Made by a program: the position numbers and the translations under genes. The notes beneath the pieces were generated by a model. That model had not been told where the DNA came from. It saw only the letters and a list, made by a program, of their open reading frames with translations, and did no database searches. From Acidimicrobiaceae bacterium (GTDB lineage: Bacteria; Actinomycetota; Acidimicrobiia; Acidimicrobiales; RAAP-2), in NCBI GenBank assembly GCA_003164275.1, contig PLSY01000164.1, positions 1 to 6,067 of the forward strand: a stretch of DNA of 6,067 nt, written 5' to 3'. Position 1 is the stretch's first letter, and every line of letters begins with the position of its first letter. Shown here one piece after another: positions 5,129 to 6,067 of the stretch.

Positions 5129-6067
5129 ATGGTTCAAGCCTTTGACGACACGCGACCCCGACGACTCCTCTCGCCCGGAGGGGGAGGTCAGCTCCCCGCC
5201 GGACGTGTTCCGCCCCACAACCTTGAAGCCGAAGAGTCGCTGCTCGGAGCCATGCTGCTCTCGCGGGATGCCATCGCCTCGGCCATGGAGATCTGCAAAC
5301 CGGAGGACTTCTACAAGTCGTCCCATGGCCACATCTTCTTGGCCATCACCTCCCTGTTCTCTCAGGGAGAGCCTGCCGACTGGGTGACGGTCACCGAGGA
5401 GCTCCGGCGTCGCGGGGTGCTCGAGACCATTGGGGACCCGTCGGTGTTCGTGTCCCTTCAAGCCAACACCCCCTCGATCGGAAACGCCGACTACTACGCC
5501 AGGATCATCGAGGAGCATGCTCTGTTGCGCCGCCTGGTGTCGGTGGCCGGCGAGATCACCGAGCTCGGCTACAGCGTCCCCGAGGACGTCTCGGAAGTGC
5601 TCGACCGCGCTGAGGGACTGGTCTTCGACGTGGCGCAGCGGAGGGTGGTCGACTCCATGACCCCGTTGCGGGACCTGCTCGGCGAAGGTCTCGACCATCT
5701 CCAGCGCCTGTACGACCAGGGCGACTCGATCACCGGCCTCGCCACCGGCTACACCGACCTCGACGAACTGCTCTCCGGCCTCCAGCCCTCGAACCTGATC
5801 GTGGTCGGGGCCCGACCGGCCATGGGCAAGACGGCCTTCGCTCTCGGGATGGTGGCCCACGCCGGGATCAAGCTTCATGTTCCGACACTTTTGTTCTCCC
5901 TGGAGATGAGCCATATGGAGCTCACCCAGCGCCTCCTCGGCTCCGAGGCCCGGGTCGACGCCAACCGGATGCGGACAGGCAACCTTCGTGAGGCCGACTG
6001 GTCCAAGGTCGGCAACGCCATCTCCCGGATGAGCGAGGCGCCGATCTTCATCGACGACAACCCCAAC
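5129..6067 (+). CDS. dnaB: Replicative DNA helicase DnaB (N-terminal 313 residues, cut by window edge)
   Basis: DnaB is the hexameric ring helicase that unwinds DNA at the replication fork and binds primase. The frame is open from 5129 to the window end (313 codons). The start ATG is preceded directly by an in-frame TGA (5120-5122). GAGGG lies 10 nt upstream and a closer AGGA is also present. The N-terminal domain contains PPHNLEAEESLLGAMLLS (28-45), DFYKSSHGHIFLAI (60-73) and NADYYARIIEEHALLRRL (119-136). A linker runs to about residue 175. The RecA-like domain begins with GLATGYTDLDELLSGLQPSNLIVVGARPAMGKTAFAL, with Walker A GARPAMGKT (227-235) and LFSLEMS (255-261). The Walker B region lies beyond the edge. 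No intein is seen up to the edge. It is separated from rplI by 278 bp with a terminator, so it is probably transcribed on its own. Confidence 0.97.
   Translation, partial: MVQAFDDTRPRRLLSPGGGGQLPAGRVPPHNLEAEESLLGAMLLSRDAIASAMEICKPEDFYKSSHGHIFLAITSLFSQGEPADWVTVTEELRRRGVLETIGDPSVFVSLQANTPSIGNADYYARIIEEHALLRRLVSVAGEITELGYSVPEDVSEVLDRAEGLVFDVAQRRVVDSMTPLRDLLGEGLDHLQRLYDQGDSITGLATGYTDLDELLSGLQPSNLIVVGARPAMGKTAFALGMVAHAGIKLHVPTLLFSLEMSHMELTQRLLGSEARVDANRMRTGNLREADWSKVGNAISRMSEAPIFIDDNPN

Noticed and set aside
5090..5914. Long 274-codon open frame on the minus strand
   Set aside because: It lies antisense to dnaB, whose translation matches the family throughout. Long antisense frames are expected in GC-rich coding DNA.

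Overview
The window is high-GC bacterial chromosome, most likely from an actinobacterium. The evidence is an actinobacterial-type inositol-1-phosphate synthase, a DUF5318-family protein (known to me from actinobacteria), a zinc-binding S18, and a gene order resembling the Mycobacterium tuberculosis ino1 / PadR regulator / DUF5318 / rpsF-ssb-rpsR-rplI / dnaB neighbourhood. An acidimicrobial or other deep-branching actinobacterial origin would fit, but this is a guess. No mobile element, CRISPR array, tRNA or rRNA is visible, and the region reads as conserved core chromosome.

Layout. On the minus strand at the left, a PadR-family regulator (562-1239) runs into ino1 (1-565, cut by the window edge) through an ATGA stop/start overlap, so the two are probably co-transcribed and translationally coupled. 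Their upstream region (1285-1473) holds a strikingly AT-rich patch (1332-1367) with two identical palindromic octamers and a further inverted repeat, the best operator candidate in the window. Divergently on the plus strand lies a DUF5318-family zinc-knuckle protein (1474-1929), which may be leaderless. It is followed by panB (2094-2909), the first enzyme of pantothenate synthesis.

A structured intergenic region (2910-3067) leads into a tight operon rpsF-ssb-rpsR-rplI (3068-4850). Its genes are separated by 1 nt, overlap by 1 nt, and are separated by 1 nt, each with a clear Shine-Dalgarno sequence. A good intrinsic terminator (4918-4955) closes it. dnaB starts at 5129 and runs off the right edge with the N-terminal domain and Walker A intact. 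Its upstream region has a cluster of DnaA-box-like sequences.

Functionally the right half is replication and translation core: S6, SSB, S18, L9 and the replicative helicase. The left half is inositol and pantothenate (CoA) metabolism with a dedicated repressor. I found no convincing undescribed multi-gene system. The points most worth a second look are the PadR operator array, the rpsF leader that can fold over its own Shine-Dalgarno sequence, the unusually long RG-rich plus acidic C-terminal extension of S18, and the DnaA-box-like cluster in front of dnaB.
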